A DNA stretch of 64,000 bases. It comes from Mycolicibacterium sp. GF69. GTDB taxonomy: Bacteria > Actinomycetota > Actinomycetes > Mycobacteriales > Mycobacteriaceae. Within the stretch, counting starts at the first letter, position 1; each line of letters opens with the position of its first letter. This document shows positions 28,232 through 37,026 of the stretch, in pieces. Both the position numbers and the translations under genes were made by a program. The stretch spans positions 161,132 to 225,131 of the forward strand of contig NZ_QMEW01000005.1 of the NCBI RefSeq assembly GCF_003284965.1, read 5' to 3'. A model generated the notes under the pieces. That model worked only from the letters and a program-made list of their open reading frames with translations, ran no database searches and was not told the origin of the DNA.

Positions 28232-29329
28232 TCAAACGGGCGTGTCGGCCAACTCCCGGCCGATGCGCAACAGTTGGCCTGTCGCGCCGCCGACCGCGAA
28301 CTCGGTCTGCTTGGCCGCCAGGAAGTAACGGTGCACCGGGTGGTCGGTGTCGATCCCGACACCGCCGTGCACGTGCACCGTGGTGTGCGCGACACGGTGG
28401 CCGGCATCGGCGGCCCAGAACGCCGCAGTGCTGACGTCGACCTCGGCGGGCAGATCCTCGGAGAGCCGCCAGGCCGCCTGGGTCAGGGTCAGCCGGAGCG
28501 CCTTGACGTCGATGTAGCCGTCGGCCAACCGCGACGACACGGCCTGGAAGCTTCCGATCGGCCGGTCGAACTGCTCGCGTTCGCGAGCGTAGGACGCGGT
28601 GAGCTCGAGCGCACGCTCGAGCACTCCGAGCTGAAAGGCGCTGCGGCCCAGTGACCCGCGGATGCCCAGCCATGCCAGGGCAGCGGCGTCACCCACCTCG
28701 CGACCGGCATCGACCTGCGTGCCCCGCAGCTCCAGATGTCCGATGCTGCCGTGGCCGGTGGTGCTCAGCGACTCGACCGACACGCCCGGATCGGACGCGG
28801 CGACCAGGAAAACCCTCGTGCCCGAATCGGTTTCGGCCGGGATCAGGAACGCATCGGCGATGGGACCGTAGGCGACCTGGGCGCGTGATCCGGTGAGCTG
28901 GTAGCCACCGTCACTGGCCTGGGCCTGGACCGGACCCTGACCCATTTCACCGTCGAGCGCGATGGCGAGGATCTTGTCGCCCTTGATCGCCGGCACCGCC
29001 CACTCCTGTTGCAGCGCTTCCGAACCGAACTCGGCCAACGCGCCGGCCCCCTGCACGACCGACTCCAGATACGGCACCGCCGACAGTTGTCGACCGAGCG
29101 CGACCAGCACGGCCACCTGCTCCAACACGCCGAACCCGCCGCCGCCCAACGCTTCCGGAGAAGCCGCCGACAGGACGTCGGCCTCGATCAGCTTGTCCCA
29201 CAGCGTGCGATCGAACCTCTGCTCTAGACCGTCGAGTTCGCGCTGGCGCTCGGGCGTCACGACCGAATCCGCGATGGTGCGCACCAATCCGCCGAGGTCT
29301 TCGGACGCTTCGGTTGTCTTGAAGTCCAT
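28232..29329 (-). CDS. fadE27: Acyl-CoA dehydrogenase subunit (FadE27/ChsE5-like)
   Basis: The 365-residue subunit has the acyl-CoA dehydrogenase fold. Its N-terminal helical domain includes EALGGGGFGVLEQ, and the middle beta domain has a poorly conserved FAD segment. The C-terminal helices include AREREQFDRPIGSFQAV (about 267-283) and HVHGGVGIDTDHPVHRY (about 327-343). With FadE26 it forms the alpha2-beta2 ChsE4-ChsE5 enzyme that dehydrogenates C27 and C24 3-oxo-steroid-CoA side chains. The ATG follows the fadE26 stop by 11 bp. The order fadE26-fadE27-fadD17 matches Rv3504-Rv3506. Confidence 0.9.
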   Translation of the reverse strand: MDFKTTEASEDLGGLVRTIADSVVTPERQRELDGLEQRFDRTLWDKLIEADVLSAASPEALGGGGFGVLEQVAVLVALGRQLSAVPYLESVVQGAGALAEFGSEALQQEWAVPAIKGDKILAIALDGEMGQGPVQAQASDGGYQLTGSRAQVAYGPIADAFLIPAETDSGTRVFLVAASDPGVSVESLSTTGHGSIGHLELRGTQVDAGREVGDAAALAWLGIRGSLGRSAFQLGVLERALELTASYAREREQFDRPIGSFQAVSSRLADGYIDVKALRLTLTQAAWRLSEDLPAEVDVSTAAFWAADAGHRVAHTTVHVHGGVGIDTDHPVHRYFLAAKQTEFAVGGATGQLLRIGRELADTPV

Positions 29330-29340
29330 GTCGCGGTGTC

Positions 29341-30522
29341 CTATCGGTTCACTCGGGGCAGGCCGAGCGCGACCATGCCGATGATGTCGCGCTGAATCTC
29401 GTTGGTGCCGCCGCCGAACGTCAGGATCAGGCAGCTGCGATGCATGCGTTCGATCCGCCCACGCAAGAGGGCTCCCGGTGTGCCGGGCCGCAGCGTGGCC
29501 GCGGTACCGAGCACCTCCATCAGCAGGCGGTAGGCCTCGGTGGCCAGTTCGGTGCCGTAGACCTTGGCCGCCGAGGCATCGGCGGGCGACGGTGCGGCCT
29601 CGTCCGCGGAGGCGAGCTCCCAGTTGATCAGCTTGAGCACCTCGGCCTTGGCGTGCACCCGGGCCAGGTTCAGCTGGACCCACTCGGAGTCGATCAGCCG
29701 GTTGCCATGCACGTCCTTGGTGTTCTGCGCCCATTCGCGAACCCCGTTGAGCGCCAGGAAGATCGGTTGCGCCGATACCAGCGCGACGCGCTCGTGGTTG
29801 AGCTGGTTGGTGACCAGCTTCCAGCCGGCGTTCTCCTCGCCGACCAGGTTCGTCACCGGCACCCGCACGTCCTGGTAGTACGTGGCGCTGGTGTCGACGC
29901 CCGCCATGGTGTGCACCGGAGTCCAAGAGAAGCCCTCGGCGGTGGTGGGCACGATCAGCATCGAGATCCCCCGATGCTTCTTGGCCTCCGGGTTGGTCCG
30001 GGCGGCGAGCCAGACGTAGTCGGCGTAGGCGATCAGGCTGGTCCACATCTTCTGGCCGTTGATGACGTAGTCGTCACCGTCGCGGACCGCCGTGGTGCGC
30101 AGCGCCGCCAGGTCGGTGCCAGCGCCCGGTTCCGAGTAGCCGATCGAGAAGTGCAGGTCGCCGGCGGCGATCTTGGGCAGGAAGAATTTCTTCTGCTCGT
30201 CGGAGCCGAAGTGCATGATCGTGGGCGCGACGCTGTTGATGGTCAGGAACGGCACCGGCACGTTGGCGATCGCGGCCTCGTCGTTGAAGATCAGCCCGTC
30301 GATGGGCGGCCGCTCCTGGCCGCCGAACTCCTTGGGCCAGGACAACGTCAGCCAGCCGTCCTTGCCCATCTGCGCGACGGTCTCGCGATAGACGTTGCCG
30401 CGTCCCATCTCGCCGTCGTTGGATGCCAGCGCCTCCGCGCGCTCGGGTGTCATCAGCTTGGTGAAGTAGGAGCGCAACTCGCGGCGCAGCTCTTCCTGCT
30501 CTGGGGTGTAGCCGATCCGCAT
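29341..30522 (-). CDS. fadE26: Acyl-CoA dehydrogenase subunit (FadE26/ChsE4-like)
   Basis: The 393-residue subunit shows the classical order: N-terminal helices, FSIGYSEPGAGTDLAALRT (about 126-144) and INGQKMWTS for FAD and substrate, then the C-terminal helices ending FGGGTNEIQRDIIG. It pairs with FadE27 to introduce the alpha-beta double bond in sterol side-chain CoA esters, passing electrons to an ETF. It is the first gene of the leftward fadE26-fadE27-fadD17 unit. A KstR box lies 68 bp upstream, shared with divergent fdxD. Confidence 0.92.
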   Translation of the reverse strand: MRIGYTPEQEELRRELRSYFTKLMTPERAEALASNDGEMGRGNVYRETVAQMGKDGWLTLSWPKEFGGQERPPIDGLIFNDEAAIANVPVPFLTINSVAPTIMHFGSDEQKKFFLPKIAAGDLHFSIGYSEPGAGTDLAALRTTAVRDGDDYVINGQKMWTSLIAYADYVWLAARTNPEAKKHRGISMLIVPTTAEGFSWTPVHTMAGVDTSATYYQDVRVPVTNLVGEENAGWKLVTNQLNHERVALVSAQPIFLALNGVREWAQNTKDVHGNRLIDSEWVQLNLARVHAKAEVLKLINWELASADEAAPSPADASAAKVYGTELATEAYRLLMEVLGTAATLRPGTPGALLRGRIERMHRSCLILTFGGGTNEIQRDIIGMVALGLPRVNR

Positions 30523-30590
30523 CGCCTTGTCCTAACTTCTGTAGAGGCACGAAGTGGCATACCGGGGGCCAGCCCCGATTCACCCCCGGT

Positions 30591-30604
30591 TGTAACACGT
30601 TCTA
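30591..30604. promoter_or_regulatory. KstR operator between fadE26 and fdxD
   Basis: TGTAACACGTTCTA is a full match to the KstR pattern. Its central 16-base context (tgtaacacgttctagt) is identical to the echA19/fadD19 operator. A -10-like TAGTCT (30603-30608) overlaps its right end toward fdxD. Confidence 0.88.
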
Positions 30605-30667
30605 GTCTTGGGGTCCAGGCCGGTGCCACCCTGGGCTCGGAGCAGCTCTGAGGGCGAGGAGGTTGTG

Positions 30668-30859
30668 ATGAGAGTGGAAGTGGACCGGGATCGGTGCGAG
30701 GGCAATGCGGTGTGTGTGGGAATCGCGCCCGACCTGTTCGATCTCGACGACGAGGACTATGCGGTGGTCAAGTCCGATCCCGTGCCCGCCGACCAGGAGG
30801 ACCTGGCCGAGCAGGCGATCGCGGAATGCCCGCGAGCGGCACTGATCCGGCGAGACTAG
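30668..30859 (+). CDS. fdxD: Small ferredoxin of the P450 type
   Basis: The 63-residue ferredoxin has cysteines at 10, 16 and 54 (CEGNAVC ... ECPRA), which fit a [3Fe-4S] cluster. The position that would hold a fourth ligand is Asn13. It corresponds to Rv3503c (FdxD) by place, next to hsd4A and divergent from fadE26 under a KstR box. Such ferredoxins carry electrons from a reductase to cytochromes P450, here plausibly CYP142 or CYP125. ATG 30668 with gaggagg upstream was preferred over the adjacent GTG at 30665. Confidence 0.88.
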   Translation: MRVEVDRDRCEGNAVCVGIAPDLFDLDDEDYAVVKSDPVPADQEDLAEQAIAECPRAALIRRD

Positions 30860-30894
30860 AGGTATTCATAAATTGACGACGAACCCGGGCATGC

Positions 30895-30911
30895 GTGGGT
30901 GTATTACCCAC
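30895..30911. repeat. Small hairpin between fdxD and hsd4A
   Basis: gtgggt (30895-30900) and acccac (30906-30911) are perfect 6-bp arms with a 5-nt loop, 24 bp upstream of the hsd4A ATG. It may modulate the fdxD-hsd4A read-through or be incidental. Confidence 0.35.
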
Positions 30912-30934
30912 CCGGAGGACATGGGGAGAGCGGT

Positions 30935-31849
30935 ATGAGTACAGATCCCAACGACCTGTCGGGCCGCGTTGCGGTGGTAACCGGCGCGGCCGCCGGGTTG
31001 GGCCGTGCCGAGGCCATCGGCCTTGCCCGGGCCGGCGCGACCGTCGTCGTGAACGACATCGCCCCCGCGCTCGACAAGTCCGACGTGCTCGACGAGATCT
31101 CCGCCGCAGGCGCGAAGGGCGTCGCCGTGGCGGGCGACATCAGCGAGCGCTCGACGGCCGACGAACTCGTCGCGACCGCCGACGGTCTCGGCGGCCTGGG
31201 CATAGTCGTCAACAACGCCGGCATCACCCGCGACCGCATGCTGTTCAACATGTCCGACGAGGACTGGGACGCGGTGATCGCCGTGCACCTGCGCGGGCAC
31301 TTCCTGTTGACCCGCAACGCGGCCACCTACTGGCGCGCGAAAGCAAAAGAAAACAACGGTCAGGTCTACGGCCGGGTCATCAACACCTCGTCGGAAGCCG
31401 GGCTGGTGGGGCCGGTCGGGCAGGCCAACTACGGCGCCGCCAAGGCCGGGATCACCGCGTTGACGCTGTCGATGGCCCGGGCGCTGGAACGCTACGGCGT
31501 GCGGGCCAACGCGATAGCACCTCGCGCCCGCACCGCGATGACCGCGGACGTGTTCGGCGAAGCGCCGGAGTTGACCGAGGGCCAGATCGATCCGCTGTCG
31601 CCCGACCACGTCGTGAACCTGGTGCGCTTCCTGGCCTCCCCGGCGGCCGAAGGGGTCAACGGTCAGCTCTTCATCGTCTACGGTCCTACCGTGACACTGG
31701 TGGCAGCGCCGACGGTCGAGGCGCAATTCAGCGCCGAAGCCGATGCCTGGGACCCCTCGAAGCTGTCCGCGACCCTCCAGGAGTACTTTGCTGGACGCGA
31801 TCCGCAGAAGTGTTTCTCGGCCACCGCGCTGATGAATCAGCAAGACTGA
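30935..31849 (+). CDS. hsd4A: 17-beta-hydroxysteroid dehydrogenase Hsd4A-type SDR
   Basis: The 304-residue SDR has the cofactor motif TGAAAGLGRAEAIG (about 15-28), NNAG (about 93-96) and the catalytic set Ser-Tyr-Lys in NTSSEAGLVGPVGQANYGAAK (split, about 150-170). A tail of about 45 residues resembles that of MFE-type enzymes. Hsd4A of mycobacteria oxidises 17-hydroxysteroids and 22-hydroxy side-chain CoA esters. It matches Rv3502c by position, after fdxD and before mce4. ATG 30935 is preceded by ggggagag. It is followed by the 263-bp mce4 control region. Confidence 0.87.
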   Translation: MSTDPNDLSGRVAVVTGAAAGLGRAEAIGLARAGATVVVNDIAPALDKSDVLDEISAAGAKGVAVAGDISERSTADELVATADGLGGLGIVVNNAGITRDRMLFNMSDEDWDAVIAVHLRGHFLLTRNAATYWRAKAKENNGQVYGRVINTSSEAGLVGPVGQANYGAAKAGITALTLSMARALERYGVRANAIAPRARTAMTADVFGEAPELTEGQIDPLSPDHVVNLVRFLASPAAEGVNGQLFIVYGPTVTLVAAPTVEAQFSAEADAWDPSKLSATLQEYFAGRDPQKCFSATALMNQQD

Positions 31850-31878
31850 CGGTCTCGTTCGTTACGGCCGAGCTCGAC

Positions 31879-31892
31879 TAGAACACGTTCTA
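31879..31892. promoter_or_regulatory. KstR operator, distal, upstream of mce4
   Basis: TAGAACACGTTCTA is a full match, lying 29 bp after the hsd4A stop and 220 bp before yrbE4A. It is about 68 bp upstream of the -35 element proposed for mce4, so it may add to repression together with the proximal site. Confidence 0.82.
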
Positions 31893-31959
31893 GAATGAGC
31901 TGCGTCACACTTGCCCTGACCAGCACAAAAATCACATTTGTGACTCCATTTTCGGAGCT

Positions 31960-31989
31960 TTGACACTCCGAACGTGTTCTAGTTAGTAT
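31960..31989 (+). promoter_or_regulatory. Predicted SigA-type promoter of the mce4 operon with KstR site in its spacer
   Basis: TTGACA (31960-31965) and TAGTAT (31984-31989) are separated by 18 bp. The spacer holds CCGAACGTGTTCTA (31968-31981), a KstR-type palindrome differing from the pattern only at the first base. A second -10 reading, TATGAT at 31987-31992, would need a 21-bp spacer. The expected 5' leader is about 115 nt. The placement explains repression by promoter occlusion; the start site itself is inferred. Confidence 0.65.
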
Positions 31990-32112
31990 GATCCGGCTCA
32001 CTGAGAGCAACGCTGAGCCAAGGGGTGGGAAGTCCGCCGTGACAACGTATTTCACCTCTTCGCCACGAAGACGACGCGCCGAACATCCCTTCCCCCGAGA
32101 ACGGAGCAAAGG

Positions 32113-32874
32113 TTGATCAAACAGCTCACGGTCCCGACGCGGGCCGTGGGCGGCTTTTTCGAGATGTCCTTGGAAACGTTCCTCAAGATCTTTCGACGCC
32201 CCTTTCAATTCCGTGAGTTCCTCGAGCAAACATGGATGATCGCGAAGGTTTCGCTCGTTCCGACCCTGCTGATTTCGATTCCATTCACGGTGCTGGTCGC
32301 GTTCACCCTCAACATCCTGTTGCGAGAGATCGGTGCCGCGGACCTGTCCGGGTCCGGCACCGCGTTCGGCACGGTGACGCAGCTCGGCCCAATCTCGACC
32401 GTGCTCGTCATCGCCGGCGCCGGTGCGACGGCAATCTGCGCGGACCTGGGCGCCCGCACCATCCGTGAAGAGATCGACGCGATGCGGGTGCTCGGCATCG
32501 ATCCCATTCAACGGCTGGTGGTGCCGCGCGTGCTGGCGTCGACCACGGTGGCGCTGCTGCTCAACGGTCTGGTGATCGCGATCGGCCTGGTCGGCGGCTA
32601 TGTGTTCTCCGTACTACTGCAGGGTGTGAACCCCGGGGCCTTCATCAACGGCCTGACCATCCTCACCGGGCTCGGCGAGTTGGTGATCTCCGAAGTCAAG
32701 GCCCTGCTGTTCGGCGTAATGGCGGGACTCGTCGGTTGCTATCGCGGACTCACCGTCAAGGGTGGACCCAAGGGGGTCGGAGAGGCCGTCAACGAGACCG
32801 TCATCTATGCCTTCATCTGTCTGTTCGTGATCAACGTACTTATGACCGCAATCGGCGTTCGGGTGCTGGGCTGA
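32113..32874 (+). CDS. yrbE4A: Mce4 permease subunit YrbE4A
   Basis: The 253-residue MlaE-family membrane protein has about five hydrophobic segments. The conserved loop GARTIREEIDAMRVLGIDPIQRLVVPR (split, about 115-142) follows GAGATAICADLG. It pairs with YrbE4B as the permease of the Mce4 sterol importer, energised by an MceG-type ATPase encoded elsewhere. The start is TTG with ggagcaaagg upstream; the product start MIKQLTVP agrees with other YrbE4A proteins. It is the first gene of the mce4 operon. Confidence 0.93.
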   Translation: MIKQLTVPTRAVGGFFEMSLETFLKIFRRPFQFREFLEQTWMIAKVSLVPTLLISIPFTVLVAFTLNILLREIGAADLSGSGTAFGTVTQLGPISTVLVIAGAGATAICADLGARTIREEIDAMRVLGIDPIQRLVVPRVLASTTVALLLNGLVIAIGLVGGYVFSVLLQGVNPGAFINGLTILTGLGELVISEVKALLFGVMAGLVGCYRGLTVKGGPKGVGEAVNETVIYAFICLFVINVLMTAIGVRVLG

Positions 32875-33716
32875 TGAGCTACGACGTGTCGCTGAGAATG
32901 CGGCGGGCGCTCGAACGGGTGCCCAAGGCCGTGGATACCTTTGGCGAGCAGGCGTTGTTCTACGCCGAGTCGGTGCGGTACATGCCGAACGCGGTGCGTC
33001 GCTACGGCAAGGAAACGACCCGGTTGATAGCCGAGATGACCCTGGGCACCGGTGCGCTGATCCTGATCGGTGGCACGGTCGGTGTCGCTGCCTTCCTCAC
33101 GCTGGCGTCCGGCGGCGTCATCGCCGTGCAGGGCTACGAGTCACTGGGCAACATTGGCATCGAGGCGCTCACCGGGTTCCTGTCCGCCTATCTCAACGTG
33201 CGCATCGTTGCGCCGATCATCGCCGGTATCGCGCTCGCGGCCACCATAGGCGCAGGTACCACCGCGCAACTGGGCGCAATGCGCATCTCCGAAGAGATCG
33301 ATGCGGTCGAATCAATGGCCGTGCACTCGGTGTCCTACCTGGTGTCCACCCGCATCGTCGCCGGCCTGATTGCGATCATCCCGCTGTATTCGTTGGCCGT
33401 GCTGGCCGCGTTCTTCTCGGCTCGCACCATCACCGTCTACGTCAACGGACAGTCGGGCGGTCTCTACGACCACTACTTCAATACGTTCCTGATACCGAAC
33501 GATCTGTTGTGGTCTTTCGCTCAGGCGATCGTGATGGCGGTCGCCGTGATGCTCGTCCACACCTACTACGGCTACAACGCTTCGGGCGGACCTGTCGGCG
33601 TTGGCGTCGCGGTGGGTAAGGCGGTTCGGACTTCGCTGATCGTCGTCGTCATCATCACCTTGTTCATCTCCTTGGCCGTGTACGGTGCCACCGGCAACTT
33701 CAACCTGTCGGGTTAG
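32874..33716 (+). CDS. yrbE4B: Mce4 permease subunit YrbE4B
   Basis: The 280-residue MlaE-family permease subunit has hydrophobic segments from about residue 55 to the C-terminus. Its signature loop is GAGTTAQLGAMRISEEIDAVE (split, about 123-143). It forms the transmembrane channel pair with YrbE4A. Its ATG overlaps the yrbE4A stop (TGATG). A longer upstream frame was discarded because it would overlap yrbE4A. Confidence 0.93.
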   Translation: MSYDVSLRMRRALERVPKAVDTFGEQALFYAESVRYMPNAVRRYGKETTRLIAEMTLGTGALILIGGTVGVAAFLTLASGGVIAVQGYESLGNIGIEALTGFLSAYLNVRIVAPIIAGIALAATIGAGTTAQLGAMRISEEIDAVESMAVHSVSYLVSTRIVAGLIAIIPLYSLAVLAAFFSARTITVYVNGQSGGLYDHYFNTFLIPNDLLWSFAQAIVMAVAVMLVHTYYGYNASGGPVGVGVAVGKAVRTSLIVVVIITLFISLAVYGATGNFNLSG

Positions 33717-33730
33717 AGGAGAGAGAAACC

Positions 33731-34921
33731 ATGTCGAGAAAGTCCGCGATCAGGATCGCCGCCGCAGTGCTGGCGGCGATCCTCGTGGCCTTCTCGGTGT
33801 TCACCTATCTCTTTTACACCGCGGCGTTCACACCGACCGAGTCTGTGGTGGTCACCTCTCCGCGGGCCGGTTTGGTGATGGATCCCGACGCCAAGGTCAA
33901 GTACCGGGGTGTTCAAATCGGCAAGGTCGAAGACATCTCGTACACCGGCGATCAAGCGAAGTTGACGCTCGCGATCAACACGCGCGAGCTGCGCTTTGTC
34001 CCCTCGAATGCGCCAGTGCGTATCGCCAGTACCACGGTATTCGGCGCGAAGTCGGTGGAATTCCTTGCCCCCGATCAGCCGTCGGGAACGCCGCTGCGCG
34101 CCGGCGCCGTGGTTCAGGCCGAAGCAGTGCAGCTGGAAGCCAACACGCTGTTCCAGACCCTGATAGATGTCCTGAACAAGATCAACCCCATACACCTGAA
34201 CGCGTCTATGTCGGCGATCGCGGAAGGCCTGCGTGGTCACGGTGACGATTTCGGCTCTACCATAGCGGGTTTGAATCAGTACCTCACCGAACTGAATCCG
34301 AAGCTGCCGCAAGTGGAGTCGGTTATCGGGCAGACGGCCACGGTGGCCAACATCTATGGCGATGCCGGCCCCGACCTGGTGACTGTGATCGACAACGTGC
34401 CGACCATCAGCGCGACGGTCGTCGATCAGCAGGAGAACCTGAACGCGACGTTGCTTGCGACGATCGGCCTGGCGAACCAGGGCGCCGATACTTTGGAGCC
34501 GGGGGCAGACGATTACATCGCTGCGATCCAGCGGCTACGAGCGCCATTGAAGGTGTTGGGAGACTATTCGCCGGAATTCGGCTGCATAATACAAGGAGTT
34601 GCGATCGGCAACGAGCGGGGACAGGCCGTCGTCGGTGGCCTCAAACCCGGCGCAATGGTCAGTTCCAGCTTCGTACTGGGCGTGCCGTCGTATACCTATC
34701 CAGAGAGCCTGCCAATAGTGAATGCAACGGGTGGTCCGAACTGCCGCGGCCTACCCAACATTCCAAGCCTGCAGTACGGCGGTTCGTACTTCAGGTCACC
34801 ATTCCTGGTCACCGACAACGCGTACATCCCGTACGAGCCGTTCACCGAGGTGCAGGTCGACGCCCCGTCGACGTTACAGTTCCTCTTCAACGGCGCATTC
34901 GCAGAACGGGACGACTTCTGA
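33731..34921 (+). CDS. mce4A: Mce-family sterol uptake protein Mce4A
   Basis: The 396-residue protein has one N-terminal membrane anchor (about 8-32). An MCE/MlaD domain follows (about 38-120, VKYRGVQIGKVEDI), then a helical domain and a C-terminal part with Cys residues (FGCIIQG, NCRGLPN). Mce proteins assemble as a hetero-hexamer that forms a lipid tunnel across the periplasm toward the mycomembrane. The ATG has gaggagagag upstream, 14 bp after yrbE4B. The stop overlaps the ATG of a tiny reading frame that leads into mce4B. Confidence 0.93.
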   Translation: MSRKSAIRIAAAVLAAILVAFSVFTYLFYTAAFTPTESVVVTSPRAGLVMDPDAKVKYRGVQIGKVEDISYTGDQAKLTLAINTRELRFVPSNAPVRIASTTVFGAKSVEFLAPDQPSGTPLRAGAVVQAEAVQLEANTLFQTLIDVLNKINPIHLNASMSAIAEGLRGHGDDFGSTIAGLNQYLTELNPKLPQVESVIGQTATVANIYGDAGPDLVTVIDNVPTISATVVDQQENLNATLLATIGLANQGADTLEPGADDYIAAIQRLRAPLKVLGDYSPEFGCIIQGVAIGNERGQAVVGGLKPGAMVSSSFVLGVPSYTYPESLPIVNATGGPNCRGLPNIPSLQYGGSYFRSPFLVTDNAYIPYEPFTEVQVDAPSTLQFLFNGAFAERDDF

Positions 34922-34956
34922 TGGGCACTTGCGCGAAGAAGCGGCGGCACCGATGA
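34921..34956 (+). other. 11-codon bridging reading frame between mce4A and mce4B
   Basis: The ATG overlaps the mce4A stop (TGATG), the frame reads MGTCAKKRRHR, and its TGA overlaps the mce4B ATG (ATGA). It could be a coupling mini-cistron, or the true mce4B start if one base were missing nearby. It is too short to assess as a protein. Confidence 0.35.
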
Positions 34957-35987
34957 ACGACCGCGGAGTCCTGGCCAAGGTGAGCATCTTCGTGCTGGCC
35001 ATGCTGATAGTTGCCGTCGGTTTGGTGGTCATCTTCGGCGAGTTCCGCTTCGCTTCGACAAACCGCTACCACGCCACGTTCAGCGACGCCTCGCGACTCG
35101 AGGGCGGCAGCGACGTGCGGATCGCAGGCGTGCCGGTGGGCACGGTCGAAAATGTGAAGCTGAATCCTGACAACACCGTCGATGTCGCATTCACCCTCGA
35201 CAAGAAGTACCAGATGTATACGTCGACAAGGGCTCTCATCCGCTACGAAAACCTGGTCGGCGACCGCTTCATGGAGATCACCTCGGGCCCGGGCGAGCTT
35301 CGAAAGTTACCACCGGGCGGCATGGTCTCCATCAACCAGACCCAGCCGGCGTTGGACCTCGACGCCCTGCTCGGTGGCCTGCGTCCGGTGGTCAAGGGTC
35401 TCAATGGCGACCAGGTCAACCAGATCAGTAATGCGATTCTCGAGTTGCTTCAGGGCGAGGGCGGCGCGCTGTCTCAATTACTCTCGGAGACAGGATCGTT
35501 CAGCCAGACCTTGGGCGATCGCTACCAAGTGATTTCCGAGGTGATCCGCAATCTCAATGACGTTCTTGGCACCATTGACCAGAAGAGCGTGGAGTTCGAT
35601 GCCAGCGTGGACGAACTCCAGAAACTCGTCAGCGGCCTTGCGGAGGGCCGAGACCCGATCGCCGGGGCGATTCCGCCGCTGGCATCAGCAGAAGCCGACC
35701 TCACCGACATGCTGGTCAATTCGAGGCGGCCGCTACAGGGCGTGCTCGAGAATCTTCGCCCGCTGGCGACCGAGCTCGATGACCGTAAGGCCGAGGTGAA
35801 TGCGGTCATCGAACCGTTGGCAGAAAACTACTTGCGGCTCAATTCGCTTGGCGCTTACGGCTCGTACTTCAACTATTACATCTGCACGGTGAGGCTGAAA
35901 TTCAACGGCCCAGCAGGCAGCGACATCATCCTGCCGATCGGCGGCGTGCCGGACCCATCGAAGGGCAGGTGTTCAGACGATGGATAG
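34953..35987 (+). CDS. mce4B: Mce-family sterol uptake protein Mce4B
   Basis: The 344-residue protein has an N-terminal anchor (about 9-28), an MCE domain (about 33-115, with VRIAGVPVGTVENVKL) and a helical needle region. A C-terminal segment with GSYFNYYICTVRLK follows. It is a subunit of the Mce4 hexamer. The ATG at 34953 gives a standard anchor; there is no strong Shine-Dalgarno, but the preceding 11-codon frame ends on its start codon, suggesting coupled translation. The gene overlaps mce4C by 8 bp. Confidence 0.9.
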   Translation: MNDRGVLAKVSIFVLAMLIVAVGLVVIFGEFRFASTNRYHATFSDASRLEGGSDVRIAGVPVGTVENVKLNPDNTVDVAFTLDKKYQMYTSTRALIRYENLVGDRFMEITSGPGELRKLPPGGMVSINQTQPALDLDALLGGLRPVVKGLNGDQVNQISNAILELLQGEGGALSQLLSETGSFSQTLGDRYQVISEVIRNLNDVLGTIDQKSVEFDASVDELQKLVSGLAEGRDPIAGAIPPLASAEADLTDMLVNSRRPLQGVLENLRPLATELDDRKAEVNAVIEPLAENYLRLNSLGAYGSYFNYYICTVRLKFNGPAGSDIILPIGGVPDPSKGRCSDDG

Positions 35988-37026
35988 GACGCTAAGGGCG
36001 GGGATCTTCGGGATCGCGATCGTGGTGTGTGTTTTGCTCGTCGCGTTCGGCTACAACACCCTGCCGTTCTATCCGCAGGGCAAGTCCTACGAGGCCTTCT
36101 TCGCCGACGCGGGGGGCATCTCGCCGGGCAACGATGTCAACGTTTCCGGCATCGCGGTGGGCAAAGTGACCGGGGTCGGCCTCGCCGGCGACGTGGCGAA
36201 GGTGACGTTCACCGTCGACCGCAAGGTCAGGCTGGGCGATCAGACTCTGGTATCGATCCGAACCGACACCGTTCTGGGTGAGAGGTCGCTCGGGGTCGCT
36301 CCACAAGGTAGCGGCTCGGTGACATCAATTCCGCTGGCCCGCACCACGGTCCCGTACACGTTGAACATGGCGCTGCAGGATCTCGGTCAGAACTCCGATG
36401 CGCTCGACAAGGATCAGTTGACTCGAGCGTTGCAGGTACTGACCGATTCGTTTCGCGACGCGACGCCTGAGCTGCGCCGCACACTCGACGGGGTGGCCAC
36501 GTTGTCCCGCAGCATCAACGCCAACGATGCAGCGCTGGGCCAGCTGTTGGCCCGCGCGAAGTCGGTGTCGGAAGTGGTCGCCGACCGAGCGGGTCAGGTG
36601 AATCAACTCATCACCGACGGCAATCAGCTATTCGCCGCGCTCGATGAGCGCCGAGCCGCACTGGGTAGTTTGATCGCAGGCATCGACGATGTGTCACGAG
36701 AGATTTCGGGATTTGTGGCCGACAACCGGCGCGAATTCGGCCCCGCGCTGAAGAAGCTGAATCTCGTGCTGGACAACCTGCTCGAACGCCGTGAGCACAT
36801 CAGCGAGGCGCTGAAGCGCTTGCCGCCGTACGCCACCGCGCTCGGCGAATCGGTCGGGTCGGCTTCGGGCTTCATGGTCAACCTGCCCAATGCGATACCA
36901 AACAACACGCAGGCGGCCCTGCTGCTGGACCTCTACTTCCAGCCGGGCAAGATTCCGGACAGTCTGTCTGACCTCTTGAAGGGCTTCATCAACGAGCGCC
37001 TGATCATAAGGCCGAAGTCACCGTGA
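35980..37026 (+). CDS. mce4C: Mce-family sterol uptake protein Mce4C
   Basis: The 348-residue Mce subunit has a membrane anchor (about 6-24) and an MCE domain (about 32-105, with VNVSGIAVGKVTGVGL). A long helical region of about 200 residues follows, and the C-terminus YFQPGKIPDSLSDLLKGF is typical of the MceC group. It starts inside the end of mce4B (8-bp overlap) and its stop overlaps the mce4D GTG. It is part of the sterol import tunnel. Confidence 0.92.
   Translation: MDRTLRAGIFGIAIVVCVLLVAFGYNTLPFYPQGKSYEAFFADAGGISPGNDVNVSGIAVGKVTGVGLAGDVAKVTFTVDRKVRLGDQTLVSIRTDTVLGERSLGVAPQGSGSVTSIPLARTTVPYTLNMALQDLGQNSDALDKDQLTRALQVLTDSFRDATPELRRTLDGVATLSRSINANDAALGQLLARAKSVSEVVADRAGQVNQLITDGNQLFAALDERRAALGSLIAGIDDVSREISGFVADNRREFGPALKKLNLVLDNLLERREHISEALKRLPPYATALGESVGSASGFMVNLPNAIPNNTQAALLLDLYFQPGKIPDSLSDLLKGFINERLIIRPKSP

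Noticed and set aside
31932..31943. TCACATTTGTGA palindrome upstream of mce4 as a CRP site
   Set aside because: CRP sites read TGTGA...TCACA with a 6-bp gap. Here the half-sites are in reverse order with a 2-bp gap, so the CRP assignment does not hold.
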